Under the pieces are notes generated by a model. The model was not told where the DNA came from and did no database searches. It saw only the letters and a list, made by a program, of their open reading frames with translations. DNA of 64,000 nucleotides from Chinchilla lanigera (Eukaryota > Chordata > Mammalia > Rodentia > Chinchillidae): NCBI RefSeq assembly GCF_000276665.1, contig NW_004955487.1, positions 9,305,752 to 9,369,751 of the forward strand, written 5' to 3'. Within the stretch, counting starts at the first letter, position 1; every line of letters starts with the position of its first letter. Below are positions 9,701-21,530 of the stretch, in pieces. The position numbers and the translations under genes were made by a program.

Positions 9701-11055
9701 CTGGTGCTCAGTGGAAGCCCTGGTTCCACGAACAACTCAGCAGATGGCCTTTCCCCTGTCGGAGGTCCTCTAATGTCCTCCCGAGAGACAAGGACTCCGG
9801 GTGTTCCGGGGAAATGGCATTCGTGAGGTGGTCCCTTCTGCAGCCCTCAGGGAGACTGGGTACGTGTGCCAGGGATGTGGTGGGAAAGAGCTTTTAATAG
9901 TATGGCCAAGAGGAGTGGCACGTCCTCAGGACCATTCCCGAGAGGCTTCCCGGTGCTGGGCTCCCTGTGACTGGGACTCGAAGGTGGATGTCAGCTGCCC
10001 GAGGACTCTGGGTGCGCCCTTTCTGTGGCCATCACCTGGCTGTTGTCGGGTTCTGGCATTTACTTCTGGACGGGGGCGGCACCTCGAGGCTGAGTCTTGT
10101 TGGGGCTCTGTTCCCAAGGCAGAAGGCCATGGGCACAAGTGGCCCAGTGCAGAAGTGGGAGCCGGGCATGGCACGGTGGCAGGGAGGGGAGGGCACGTCC
10201 CCCTCCCAGGCAGGAGGGACACGAAGGCTCCTCAGACGCAGCTGCATAGCCCATCCTTGATGCTCTCCGTGGCTTAGATCTGCTTTCTGCCCCCGTCCCT
10301 TTCTCCTTTGTCTATCCATCTGTCCTTCCTTCCTTCCCTCTCCCGCCTGTTCTTCCCTTGTGCACTTGCCGAGGCCTCTCTGCCCCAGGCCTTGCACTTG
10401 CAGAGTGCAGACTCTCCCGCCCTCAAGCAGGTGCAGAAATGATCGATCGTGTAGACACCGTGGCCATCAGGGCTGTGGGACCTGAGTGGGCTCTGCCTGT
10501 GCTGGGAGGCAGGAGCTGGTGCAGGGATCGGCGTTGGGGACCGGCCAGGCCGGGGTGGAGGGGATGTAGCCCTGGCCAGCAGGCAGAGTGGTAGCTGGAG
10601 TGTAGGAGCTGTAGAAGCTCACGGTGGCCTGGAGGGATCGGGGTCACCCAGGCAGAAGAGGCCACAGGCCAGGTCATGTCCCAGGAGGAGCTGGACCCTA
10701 CCTTAAGACAGGGAGGAGCCAGTTCTGCAAGTGTCCACAAGGTCTGAGTTCGGAGCTACTGTGAGGGCTGCGTGTTTCTCAGCTGATGGAGGGAGGGAGC
10801 CGGAAGGAGAGTGACGTGTGCAGAGCACGCCTGTCTCAGCGTGTGCGTGACTCTTCGAGGTCAGTTGGGGCACAGCCCGGGGTTCTGGCGAGGCCCAGGA
10901 GGGACAAATGTGGCCAAAGCATCAGAACCCTCGGTGGGACCGACTCAGAGCATGCTGGGAGGGCAGATGCCCTCAGCAGCTCTCAGAACTGAGGTCCTTG
11001 GGGACTTGGTTGTAAAAATTAACTGTAGTTTTCAAACAGCAGTTTTTAAAATGTG
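9701..11055. other. GC-rich unique DNA
   Basis: Open frames of up to 158 codons occur on both strands at once (9801-10277 plus; 10032-10397 minus), with no recognisable domain. A pyrimidine-rich patch (ccttccttccttccctctcc) lies at 10323-10342. No splice-framed exon can be supported. Confidence 0.4.
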
Positions 11056-11247
11056 TGGCTTCAGTCAAGCAGAGTAGTGTGTGTCTCTAATCCTGGGAAT
11101 CTGGGAGGCTGAAGCACGAAGATCGCAAGTTTGAGCCCAGTTTGGGCAACTGAGTGACTTAGTGAGACCCCATTTCTAAATAAAAAGTAAAGGACTGGGG
11201 ATGGAGGTCATGGTTTACTCTCCATCTCACAAGAAGAAAAAGAAGGC
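11056..11247 (+). repeat. Dimeric B1+ID SINE
   Basis: Sense orientation: gtgtgtctctaatcctggga, gaggctgaagcacgaagatc, gggcaactgagtgacttagt, an aataaaaag linker, an ID-like ggactggggatggaggtcat and a gaagaaaaagaag tail. Confidence 0.85.
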
Positions 11248-11735
11248 CTCCGCCAGTCCTCATGTGCCACACGGCCTTCGCAGAGAACCGAGTAGGTTCT
11301 CTAGACACGGAGGCCCAGCGGTGCCCATGACGGAGCCAGACAGGTATGTACACAGGTTCTCTGGGACTTCCGCCTTTCCAGTGAATGGTCCTCCCTGCTG
11401 TGGTAATCATCCACTTGCCTGTTCTGCAAAAATGCAGGCCTCAACTCCTCTCAAATTGTGGGCAGACACGCTCCTGAGCAGAACACCCCGCTTGCGCCCC
11501 TCACTGGGGGCTCAGGTGGCCATGAGTTTCACTCGGCCTCACTGGTTCCCACAGTGGCCCCAGCCGCTGTCTTCCGCAGGGGGACAGTTCACCCCAGGGC
11601 AGTCAGCAGACCAGGCAGGAAGCGCAGGCCCAGGTCCCACTCAGCAGCTGTGAGGCCGTGCAGCCTGCGTGGGCCCCACCGTCTTGCTCCCAGAGGTGTG
11701 CTTTCCAGGAGAGGCAGCAACGCACCAAGGTTAGG
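11248..11735. other. Unique DNA, nothing recognised
   Basis: Moderate to high GC with overlapping frames (up to 150 codons starting inside the SINE, hence not a gene). Confidence 0.4.
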
Positions 11736-11835
11736 AGCAGGCTTTAAGGTCTGATTCTCCTGTACGAGTCCTGCTTTGCCACTTGCTAGCTGTGGAAGTT
11801 GCTTGAGGATGCACATGTTGGCCTTAAGTGAGTTG
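11736..11835 (+). repeat. MIR fragment
   Basis: ctgctttgccacttgctagc followed by tgtggaagttgcttgaggat is a decayed sense MIR core (family pattern: ctgccacttactagctgtgtgac). Confidence 0.6.
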
Positions 11836-13065
11836 AGGGAACGTGAAGGTCAAAGGAGTGGTCTGCACATCCTGTACGCCAAGAGGGACCAGGAGGAGCC
11901 CCACCCTGAGCTCCCTCCTGTGATTGTGTCTCCAGGAGAAGCAGGCCCTTGGCTAAGACGTCACAAGGAGATCTTGGGGCAAAGCGCCCCCCACAGGCGG
12001 GGTGCTCCCCTAGCTATCTGTGAATTCAGCCCTTCACTGGAAGCGTGCAAGCTAAGGTTGCTTGACTCCAGAGCAGACTCGAGTTCCTCACCACACTGGG
12101 CTGTGTTAGGGTTCGTGGGCAAATTCGGGTTAAGAAAAGCTTCTTGATTAGAAACCTAACCTGGACCCGGAAAACTTTTATCTCCTCAATCTGAAAGTGG
12201 GAGCCGTGTGTAGGCTACTTTCCATGTGAGACTCCAAGCCACTGGCATTTATTCTGAGTGATTAACTGCAGAGCTCAGATAACACATGGTTTTTGTAGTG
12301 ATATAAACAATAGTGAGATGTTAATTAAGTAGTTACTTTTAAGAGCTGTAGTCTTTTAATGGCTTAAAAAGCGACTCACTGCTTTATTCCATTACGATGA
12401 ATTCACATGCTTCTAAAGAGAAATGCTGAGGAGGACAATTTTATTGAGTGTGTAGGTTGTACAGACTCCCCTCTGAGCTGGCTCTTTCATATGCTTTTGC
12501 TGTGTCTTCCTCACCGTTACTGCCCATAGGTGGGGACCAGGAAGCCCAAGGTGTCGCACAACCTGCCCATGTCCCCAGAGCCCAGGTCCCTGTAGGAGGT
12601 CTTTCCACTTTGTATGTGCCAAGGGGCTCGCCAGAGGAACTTTGAGATTAAACTCATGAACCCCATCATAGGGACTGCACCCTCCACACCTTCCAGATGT
12701 GATTCAGACCCAATCCAGCCATGGCCCTGGGACAGCAGGACTGTGCCTGAAGGTGGAGGCTGAAGTTGCACAGGGCCAGAGCAGGCAGGTGGTGCAGATT
12801 CATGCAGGGAGGAGACAGGGTGGGTCTGAGAACTAGGGAGGTGCATTGTTCAGCAGCACTTGTGTGATTGAGACTCCCATCGCTCAAATGCTGGGATTAG
12901 TGTCTAGCTCTGAGTCATTCCTTGACTGAAGCTGGTGTCCTACGTCCTCTCCGCCAGGATGGGGATAGCAGTCAGGGCCGCAGGCCTGAGGAAGCACAAG
13001 GGAGAAGTAGCTGTGTTCACCAAGCAGGGGATGACAGGGGAAAGGGGGTTCTGGCAGTAGGGACC
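11836..13065. other. Unique DNA, nothing recognised
   Basis: Non-repetitive. An AT-rich patch at 12280-12440 sits between GC-richer flanks. No recognisable exon. Confidence 0.4.
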
Positions 13066-13248
13066 TGGAATGGAGCCTAGAGCTTTCATACTCAGTTACT
13101 TCCTCAACTCTTTCTTTGTATTTTTTATTTTGAGACAGGATCTCCCTAAGTCACTAAGTTGCCCAGGCTGGGCCTGAATTTGTGATCCTCCTGCCTCAGC
13201 CTCCCAGAGTGCTGGGATTATAGGCATGCACAACATACATGGCTGTGC
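13066..13248 (-). repeat. Dimeric B1+ID SINE
   Basis: Plus strand shows a decayed ID half (gctttcatactcagttactt), then ttttgagacaggatctccct, gcctgaatttgtgatcctcc and agtgctgggattataggcat. Confidence 0.85.
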
Positions 13249-13723
13249 CTAGTGACTCCCACATTGGATAGCACTGTTTTAAAAGAAAATAGTATTCTTC
13301 TGAGAATTGAAGCCCTAATATCCTGTCACCAGGGGCTGGTCACAGACTGCTGCAAAGACTAAGGTATAAGACTCCCTTAGCATCAAGGGGTCAAGAGTTT
13401 ATTTTATCACTGGGAAGAAAATGTAAGAGAATATGTGTATTACGAAAGCAGAAAAGATAACCAGTCCCAATAAGTGTTGTAGAAAGGGTTTTAGTTCAAA
13501 ACCCTATTGAGTAACACTTTTGTCATTTTGTGTTTGAAGGGCAGGAGCAAAACTATTTCAAACATAGACAAAGAGAAATTAAGTTTTACCCCACTTTTGA
13601 AATTTCACCTCAAAAGACTGATTTGAATACTGCCATCATATTAGTTATACAGGAATAACTTACGCTACGTGGTTCACTCTCAATTCTCAAGTTGTTTTTG
13701 CCATGAGCTCTGGTAAAAAGCAG

Positions 13724-13725
<2 letters not shown>
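13249..13725. other. AT-rich unique DNA
   Basis: No repeat family recognised and no meaningful frame. The stretch ends at the CA microsatellite. Confidence 0.4.

Positions 13726-13768
<43 letters not shown>
13726..13768. repeat. (CA)n microsatellite
   Basis: Uninterrupted CA dinucleotide run of about 21 units. Confidence 0.98.
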
Positions 13769-13859
13769 AACGAATTGCTTAAGATAAATCCAAGTTGGTT
13801 CTGCAGGGATGGTCAGCACTAGTAACCCCATCTCAGCTGAGTGGCCTGTCCAGCAATAA

Positions 13860-14215
13860 GGGTGTGATTGGCTAATATAGGGAATGTTTACATTAAAAAA
13901 CACTATGCCAGTAAAAGACCCATCACCGTGAATTCCCTCAAAGTCCTCCCCTCTCTTTGAACACATCCCATCGTCTGTGCCACTTTCTGCAGCAGCTCTG
14001 GAGCCCTCTCTCCTCAGAGTCTTTAGCTGTGCTGTCCTGGCTGCCTCAGTGTCCTGGATTCAAAACACTTCCCTTTCCTGGTCATTTTGACTTTGAGGAC
14101 GAGTCAAATCACATAGTGCCAGATCCAGTGACTAAGGTGGATGAGGACACAGAGTCCTTTTTTCACAAGCTGCCTTTCCATGGGAGGGCACTGGACAGCT
14201 GCATTCACTGTATTT
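13860..14215 (-). mobile_element. Mariner transposase 3' fragment, copy 2
   Basis: Closely parallels 6968-7310 base by base (shared landmarks agacccatcacc, tttctgcagcagctctggag, ctttagctgtgctgtcctgg, tggctgcctcagtgtcctg). The minus strand carries the same mariner C-terminal remains. Upstream it keeps a little more 3' sequence (gtgtgattggctaatatagg). It is followed within 30 bases by an inverted partial copy. Confidence 0.75.
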
Positions 14216-14230
14216 TTTTTTTTTTTTTTA
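14213..14230. repeat. Poly-T run
   Basis: Homopolymer T tract lying in the spacer between the two inverted mariner fragments. Confidence 0.95.
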
Positions 14231-14239
14231 AATTTCACC

Positions 14240-14362
14240 TGCAAAGACCCTCAGAGCAAAGGGCTCCAGAGCTGCTGCAGAAAGTGGCAAGGATGATGGC
14301 ATGAGTGCATTGGAAGTGAGGGGAGGATTTTGGGGAGGATTCTTGGCAGTTTGTCTTTTATT
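14240..14362 (+). mobile_element. Mariner fragment, inverted partial copy
   Basis: Reverse complement of 13912-14024, with a perfect 29-base match between 14261-14289 and 13978-14006. In sense orientation it covers the last part of the mariner frame (SCCRKW-type region) and the following bases. The pair forms an inverted repeat with a spacer of roughly 215 bases. Confidence 0.75.
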
Positions 14363-16424
14363 GTCATAAATCTTTTAAGTTTCAGCATTCACCCTCTATT
14401 TCCATCACTGCTCTGTGTGGGGGCATTGGGGTCGGTCACCGCCTGAGGTAGCCCTGGGAGGTTCTACAGACTGTGGCTCAGGAGGGGAAGCTCAGTGCTT
14501 CCTTTTCCCCGATGAGGTGGGACTGGGCTGCAGTTTCCTCCAGCAGCCCACAACTCCAACAGCAGAAGAAACCAAGGCCGGGACCCAGTGGGTTTGCAGA
14601 GTTTTCCTGAGGTCACTTCCTCTGAGCCACCTGGTCCCTTAGGCTCCTGCGAGCCCTCCTGGAGCAGAAGAATTTTAGGCCCTGCAAGTGGTGCAGATCT
14701 TCCTCTGCCAGGCATAGCGTAAATGACTTAATAAGCCCATGACATCTTAGTATTTTTTATGATTTATACGTTGGAGTAACAGTAGGGAAGGTATGACTCT
14801 ATTATTATTAATTACTATTATACTTTTGCAGGTTTCCAAGTCTGGCTCTTTGATGTTTACAAGTTCAGACAACATGTGGTTTCTAAGCCAGATTTCATAA
14901 CCTTAAACTACCTTTTCACTGGGCTCCTTTCCAGCTCACTCTGTCTCAGGCCTTGTTTATGTTTGACTTAAATCAAGCATTAGCTGCACCACTCTTCCCG
15001 CACGGAGGGAGGGCAGAGGATGAGGTGCTTTGGAGCGGGGCTCGAGCTGTGGTGCCTGCCAGCCGGCTGGGTGTGGGCCCTGTGCTGCTGCGACTCCTGC
15101 CCCATCAGCCGCTCAGCTGCCGGGGCTTCGGGCTTTGTCTCTGGCCGGGCCTCTTTACTCCTCTACATCTGCTGCTGGGGTGTTTGGCTTTGGTAGCCAC
15201 AGGCACACCTGAGTGTGGCAGACATGAAGAAACACAGGCAGTTACCAGAGCGCCTTGGTGGTTCCGAGCCGCACTGAGGGCTGAACTTTGTAGAAGAAGG
15301 CAGCGAGCAAGGTGCCTGGAGGTCAGTTGCTTCCACCTGGTGTGGGGCTGCAGGTGCAGACTCCCAGCTGTCCCAGACCTGCAGGAGTCTACACACGGCC
15401 CTGTCTGTGCTAGGAGGCCTCCCGGCAGCCCCTGGTGCTGCTGGTTCTTGGGGATCGCTGGGGGAGGGGCAGTGACAGATAAGTATGAGTACGGGGGGCC
15501 ACGGCTACTCACACTCAGACACTTGAGCCAGTGGGAAACAGCTGGCCAGCTCAGCTGCGCAATTTGAGCAAGGAGAGGACGAGCGGAGTCTGAGCAGGAT
15601 GTAGCTGTAGGATGAAAGCCCTGAGAGGCAGAGAGGGGGCAGGATTTGCGATGCTTAGTCCTAGTACCTACCCAGTCTGAGGATGAGGAGTCCAGGGTGA
15701 CTCCCAGCTTCTTTCCTTAATGCCATTTAACAAGACAGAAAACAGGGGGCAAAGCCCTTTTCCTAGAGCTAAAAAGAAGAGGGAGAACAACAGTTCTGCC
15801 CCCAGCTGAATGTGTGTGGTTTTGGCCACTCTGGTTCTGTTGAAAGGCAGACAATAGAGCATTGACCGCTATGTCGGGAGCACAGTGTGCAAATTGAAAC
15901 CACACACCCGGTGAATCTGGGAACTTGTGGCAGTGCTGCTGGCGCTTCTCTGGGCAACACGGCTTCAGGGGTGATGAGCTGGGTGTGCAGATTCGGCCGA
16001 GACAGGACGACAGTACAGAAAGGTGCCGCACACCCTCTGGGACTGGTTGCTGGGGTTGGGGCACCCTTGCCTGTCCTGCATCAGATCTTCGACACGGGCA
16101 ACTTCGCCAGCTCCAAGGATGTGGTTCTGCCCACGGTGGAGCGCATAAATGTGGGCTTTAAGAAGGCATGTGTAAGGGGGTTATTCTGTGTGGCCACAGA
16201 CTTCAAAAGGCAGGAGCATCAGAGACTCTTAGGGTTTCACAGCAGAAAAAGACTTTGGTGATATGCCAGCCAGCCCACTTCACAGATGGGGAAATAAGAT
16301 CTGGAAAAGGCAGAGTCACTCAGAGCTGGGGCCCTGTCCAGGGCTGAGCACAGTGTTCACTTACTCTCCAGGGTATGCGGGTCCTGATTCGGGCTACACC
16401 CTTCTCAGTTGTTTCATCTGGTCC
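14363..16424. other. Unique DNA, nothing firmly recognised
   Basis: GC-rich in 14.95-15.6 kb, where a 204-codon frame on plus overlaps a 135-codon frame on minus; neither is recognisable. Around 16085-16165 the plus strand reads through a short peptide-like stretch without stops, but no splice sites or homology support an exon. A weak MIR-like scrap (ttcacagatggggaaataag) lies at 16279-16298. Confidence 0.4.
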
Positions 16425-16520
16425 CCAAGTCAAGGCTGTATTGTTCCCGTTTTAGCAGGTGGGGAAATGGAGGCTGAGAGAGGCTGAGTTCTTGCCCAAG
16501 GTAATGCTAAGTCCCAGATA
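16425..16520 (-). repeat. MIR fragment
   Basis: gttttagcaggtggggaaat, ggaggctgagagaggctgag and cttgcccaaggtaatgctaa match the MIR 3' region (ttacagatgaggaaactgaggc, cttgcccaaggtcaca) in the orientation opposite to MIR sense. Confidence 0.8.
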
Positions 16521-16908
16521 GTTGAGGTACATTAACCCACTGGTCCTCAAAACTACCAGGACATGGTCTGCAGTGAGGACACCCTTAGCGATTTAAAAAG
16601 CATCCATCAAGAGCAGCATTTATCCCAAAATGAGGAACTGGGTGGTCACAGGCAGGTTCTGGAGACCTGTGCCTTCAGGGTTGGAGAGGGCACTTGGCAC
16701 ACAATGGAGAATTTGGAAAATCCCGAATTACCCTAATGACCTCAGACATGTTCCCACTGCACTCCTGAGGGGCATTCTGGACAGGGCTGAAGGACAAGGA
16801 GGGGAATGTAGTTGGCCTTTGCTTAGTGTGGTGTGCACCTGCCAACCTTCCTTCATCCTAGGTCATGAGGCTGCAGATACCATGGGCTGTGGTGTCTCTA
16901 ATGTCTGC
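16521..16908. other. Unique DNA, nothing recognised
   Basis: Short non-repetitive spacer between a MIR and an LTR. Confidence 0.4.
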
Positions 16909-17222
16909 TGTTAGTGTTCAGACTATAGCATCCCCCAAAGCCTCCTGTGTTCAGAGATGTGGCTTTGGAAGGTGATGGATCACAGGTGCTTGATCCTGAC
17001 TCTTGTCCCTGACTCTTCCCTGTTCCCTGTTCTTTCCCACTTCTTTCTGTCCCCTTTGGTGAACTAAGCAGATTTGCTCCACTACATCCTTCTACCATAA
17101 CATTCCTGCTTCAGAGCTAACCATGTACTGAACCCCCTGAAATCATGAGCCCAATAAACCTCTCCCCCCTAAAGTTGTGGGTGCCAGATATTGTTCCCAG
17201 TGATGGGAAGCCTGCCTAACCC
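16909..17222 (+). mobile_element. MaLR-type solo LTR
   Basis: Starts tgttagtgttcagactatag and gcatcccccaaagcctcctg, contains gtactgaaccccctgaaatc and a polyadenylation signal in cccaataaacctctcc (about 17152), and ends near gcctgcctaacc. Closest in the window to the LTR at 8507. Confidence 0.75.
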
Positions 17223-18545
17223 GTGCATACAGGGCACTCTGTAAGTGTCAAGGGAATGCCTAGAAGAAACACCAGTAATTTTTATCAGTCAAGCTTTCAC
17301 TGCAAATCAGTGCATGTGGTGAACCACATCATGCTGCAGAAACTGACTTTCTGCTCTGTAGGCACATCCCCAGAAGCTCAGTCCTTTGATTGCACACAGC
17401 GCCAGGCTGGGTGCTGACCGGACAGATATAGGCCAGGGACCTGTGGGGCTCTTTCTGTGAAGAAATTTGAGCTGTGTGACCAGCACTAGTGACCACATCG
17501 CAGCTCCTGTGGGTCTTGGATTGCAAGGTGTGTGTACGTACGTATGCAGGTGCAGTCAGGAAATTGGTTCAAAGGTGTGGCCATCTCTGGCCTGACCCTG
17601 CAAGATTAATGTGGCTGCCAGCGCTCATACCTCCTTATCCTCTGTTCACCTTGAACCCTGCCTCCTGTGGCTGGGGTCCTAAGAGGCTGAGGTGCAGGCA
17701 GGAGGGGCGGAGAGTGTCCTAGCCCAGGACAAGCCCAGTATCTGCATCGGGCTGAGCTGGACCCTCATGGAACCCACTGCTCTCAGAGCCTCTGAGAGTG
17801 GAGCTTTCCACAGTGCTGTGGGTGAGAGCCCAGGGCATGGAGTTGGGAGCATCAGCTCGGCACAGTGCGACCTGTGGTTTCTATCTTCTCCCATCTGGCA
17901 GACACTAGGCCCTTGGGACTCTGCTCTGGAGGCCCATCATGGCCCCATGATCCCCCTGCATCAGCAGTTTTTCTCTGTGGAAATTTATTCTCTTAGAACA
18001 GCTTTGCCAAAGGCAGGCAGCCTTGGAGCAACATGTGGAGTGGGTACAGGTGGTTCTGTCCCTTGGTCTGCACTGGGGTGGGAGCATCTCTTTCCCTCTC
18101 TGGGTCTCCATTCCCTACCTGCGTCCTCCTGAAATGCATCTGAGGCTCTGGCTCCACTGTGCCGGTTCCCTGTCACCTCCTGGCACTTTCCCTTCCTGAA
18201 GCCCTGCGTCTCACTCTGGATTGGGGATTGTGCCCTCCTGGCTGGTTTGTCTTAAGGCACAGCACCGCCTTCTGGTAAGGGGTTTTCGCCTTCCCCTGGG
18301 ACAGCTGTGGTCCTGGAAAGCGGGGACAGCCCCAACCCTGCCCATGGGCAGCTTCCACCAAGCGGCAGCCAGCGCCGTGGGTAGCTACAGCTTGGCCTGG
18401 CTTTGTCCATACAGAGGTGCTGAGGTCTTCCCAGTGCCCAGCTCACACCAAAGCTGCCACCTGGCTGCAGGGACCAAGGACCCAGTTAGCAGTGACAGAA
18501 GGGGCAGGGGCCTTTAGGAAGCAAGGGTGGACATACAGCAGGTGC
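17223..18545. other. Unique DNA, nothing recognised
   Basis: GC-rich from 17.65 kb. Open frames up to 146 codons overlap frames on the other strand. No repeat family recognised. Confidence 0.4.
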
Positions 18546-18549
18546 CTAG

Positions 18550-18722
18550 CACACTGTCCTATTTTCCTTCCCTCCTCCTCCCATCCCTTCCCCTTCACCT
18601 CCTTCTCCTTTTCCCTCTTTCTCCAGTCTCCTCCCCTCCCCTTCTCCCCTCTCCTCCCCCTCCCCTCCCCTCTCCTCTTCCCCCCCCCCCCCCCCCACCC
18701 CTTCCCCCTCTTCTATTTTTAC
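18550..18722. repeat. Polypyrimidine tract with C homopolymer
   Basis: About 170 bases of almost pure C/T on the plus strand, with rare interruptions, including a C run of about 16 near 18680-18696. Long homopyrimidine stretches with mirror-like ctcccctcccctctcc blocks can form triplex (H-DNA). Frames through it are low-complexity and not genes. Confidence 0.95.
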
Positions 18723-19639
18723 TTTTCTTGTGCAATTTGTTGCCCTCAGGGATCTCTGCGAGTGGCTGAGTTTTCAAGGCTCCTAGAATTTGGATAGAAT
18801 TTTGAGCCTGCGCTTTGGCTTTGTTTTGGTTGGGACAAAGCGAAAAGAGGCCCTGGCTGGCTGTGTGCTTTGGGGTTCTTCCTCAGAGGGAGCATGGGGT
18901 CCTCCTGAGACGCTGACTGGGCTGAGCCACCGACAGACACCAGGATGGTTGGAGTGGCTGCAGGGTGCCCGGGACTGTCCCCTCATTCTCCTGGGGCAGA
19001 ACCTGGACCCCTGGGGCTTCCTTTGCATGTGTGCCGCTGGTCTGGTGCAGAGGCAGCAGTTGGCTTCCAGGTCAGGTGAGCCAGCCAGAAGGGACGGAGG
19101 AGTTGTGGGAACACTAAGCTCCTCATTACCCCTTGATCCTGAGTCAATGCTGAGCTTTCACCCTAACTCTGCCTCCTTCCCAGTGCCTGGCTCTTACACT
19201 TTTCTTGGTATGAGAGGTGTCAAGTGTCAGGGCCCAGCAGGGAACAGGGGCACCAGGCGTCCCTGTGGCAGGCTGGCTGGGGGAAAGCACACTGGCCTGA
19301 GCTGCAGACAGACCCCGAGGAAGCCCTAGGTGGAGAGCATGGGTGCTCAGGATGAGAGCACCTTAGTTAAGAAGTTAAGGTAAAGGATGCACGGGCAGCT
19401 TAGAAGAACATGACAGGGGGTCCACACGGCCCCTGCATCTGTGTCCCTGTCCCCGTGTCCCTGCAGCCTGGTGGCCGGGTTTGTCCCTTGAGGCAGCACG
19501 ATGCTAAGCGAACGAATGGCTGCACAGAAGGGGAAACCACCAGCTCTCAGCCCTGCCGGAAGTGGGGAGCTGTTGGTAAATTGCTTGGAATTCGGGGGTG
19601 CATGTACTGCACTCCTTGAAGATATCATTAAGGGCTTTT
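18723..19639. other. Unique DNA, nothing recognised
   Basis: Contains a 179-codon plus frame (18790-19329) overlapped by two minus frames. No domain recognised. Treated as chance. Confidence 0.4.
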
Positions 19640-19830
19640 GTCAGGAGCCAGGCGCCCCGAGTGTGTCCACCAGTGCCTGACTTAGCTTGTCCAGTCGTGA
19701 AATGAACATCATAAAATGCAGTTACCAGCGAGGCTCCAGATTTAATTAGTTCCTTCACAATTAAAGAAGAATTACGAGATCTGGAGCTGGAGCTCTCCCA
19801 GCTTCAAAAGCAATTTGGGCAGATTGATGT
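19640..19830. promoter_or_regulatory. Candidate conserved non-coding element
   Basis: Non-repetitive patch that shifts abruptly from GC-rich flanks to AT-rich. It contains atttaattagttcc and cacaattaaagaag, two homeodomain-type TAATTA/TTAATT cores about 20 bases apart. Purely compositional evidence; conservation was not tested. Confidence 0.25.
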
Positions 19831-21349
19831 CACCGCCTGACATCTCCGCTGAAATCCCAGGCTGCCAAGGTTGTTTTGGGGAGTTGCTCATCTCGCCCCA
19901 GTTTCCACCTCCCTGCGAGGAGGAAGCACTTCCAAGTCGCTCCTCCGGGGCGGGGGCTGCGCGGGAGGCGGGCGGCTTTGTCCTCAGGATCCAGAGCTGC
20001 TGCTGGGGTCTGGCTCTGTCTGCCGTGCTGCACCTGCAGGGCCCACAAGAGCAGGCACTGGGGTTCCACATGGGCCTCCAGCCTGCCTGCTCTAGGCAGG
20101 AACGGGCCACCACACTGGCTATTTGGGGCTGGGCATCTTAGTGGTGTTCATGTCCCTGCGGTAGGCGACAGAGCAGGGACAGCCAGAGAAGCCCAGGCTT
20201 TCTGTCTACCCGGGAATTCTGTTTCCAAAGCGTCCCTTAAGCAAGGGGTTCCCTGTAGGGTCCAGGTTGTAGACAGGACAGCCTTGCTCCTGTGGGTCTC
20301 CGATGCCTGTGTCAGCGTCACCTGTTTGAGAAGAGCTACTTTATACCACCCCCTTTGTCTGAAAATAAAGCCTAGCCTTGCAAACTAGATATTAAAAATG
20401 CTGCCCCAGTTGGCCTGCCCTGGCCTTACCTGCTGCTACTCCTCTCCAGCCCCGTGGCTGATCTGCAAGGCAGGGTAGGCTGACTGGGGCCGGCACTTTT
20501 GATCTCTATTTTGCAAGGCTGGTTGTTTTCCACGAGGTCCTATTTTTGGGGGACACAGTATCTTGTGGTGACTACTCTGAGCCCAGGCCCAGTCTGCGCA
20601 CCTAGTGAGTCCCTCCCGGCCCTCGGTGACTTTGTCCTGGAGCCTTCCATGGTGGTCCTTCAGCATCCTGCGAGTCCAGGAGGAGACTCAGTGCCACATG
20701 GGCAGATGGCCCCAAGCCAAATGGACAGCAGAAGTGTACGTTCATCAAGTGTGGGCCGAGAAGACCCTGTTCCCCAGCAGAGCTGCCAAACAGCTGTCAC
20801 AGAGGAGCATATGGCCCTGCAGTGGGGAGATGAGAACTGGCTGCCCGGGGAGGTGAGTGCTGACAGCCAGGAAAGCGGAGGCTGTCGCCAGGAGGGGTGT
20901 GGCCTTCGGTTCTTGACTCCCCAGCAGCCTGTGCTGCAGGCAGGGTCCAGGGTACAGGAGCGCCCCAGTGAGGGGTGCTTCCGCCCTTTGGGACCCCTCA
21001 CCAGTGTGCGGACAGCAGCCCCTCCCGTACTTACTGTTAGTTCATTTCCGGCCGGCCTGGCCCTCTCAGACTGTACCTCAATCTCCACTTTGCCGGCAGG
21101 AACTGCGCTTCTGAGGCGAGTGTGGCTCCAGGTCGGGGAAGCAGCGGGTGCCCCGCGGCGGGCGCTGAGGCCGCACCTGAGTCCCTGCACCTGCTTGTTC
21201 TACCTCGTGTGAGAGACGCTGGCCGGAAGCCGAGGATGCAGAAGGGATTGCACTCATGTGCAGGGCTCAGTAGGGGCCTGGCTTTTTATACTGAGGAGTC
21301 CAGGACCATGTGGGACATGCTGCCTGGTGCCCTACCTACCATGCACCTC
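19831..21349. other. GC-rich unique DNA with small CpG clusters
   Basis: CpG-rich patches at about 19935-19980 and 21105-21235 are too short for an ordinary CpG island. A 237-codon plus frame (20499-21212) is covered by a 176-codon minus frame, a sign of stop-poor GC-rich DNA rather than coding. A possible polyadenylation hexamer sits in gaaaataaagcc near 20365. Confidence 0.4.
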
Positions 21350-21352
21350 TGC

Positions 21353-21530
21353 TGGTGGCACTGGGGATGGAACGCAGGGCCTTCACGCTGAGCTTCATCT
21401 CCAGCCTTTTTTACTTTGAGACAAGGTCTCACTAAATTGCAAGTTGCCCAGCCTGGGCTTGAATTTGGGATCCTCCTGCCTCAGCCTCCCAAGTGCTGGG
21501 ATCACAGGTGTGCCCCACCATGCCCAGCTT
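21353..21530 (-). repeat. Dimeric B1+ID SINE
   Basis: Plus strand: ID half (ggcactggggatggaacgca, gggccttcacgctgagc), then tttgagacaaggtctcacta, ttgggatcctcctgcctcag and cccaagtgctgggatcacag. Confidence 0.9.

Noticed and set aside
14953..15567. 204-codon plus frame with leucine-rich stretches
   Set aside because: GC-rich chance frame with an overlapping minus frame; hydrophobic runs are not organised as membrane segments.
16085..16165. Peptide-like stretch resembling an exon
   Set aside because: Readable without stops, but no splice sites at plausible positions and no protein family recognised.
18417..18797. Proline/serine-rich plus and glycine/arginine-rich minus frames
   Set aside because: Translations of the polypyrimidine tract.
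19935..19980. Possible CpG island promoter
   Set aside because: CpG-dense run is too short, and no gene start follows.
20499..21212. 237-codon plus frame
   Set aside because: A 176-codon minus frame covers the same DNA, and the peptide is compositionally random with no known motif.
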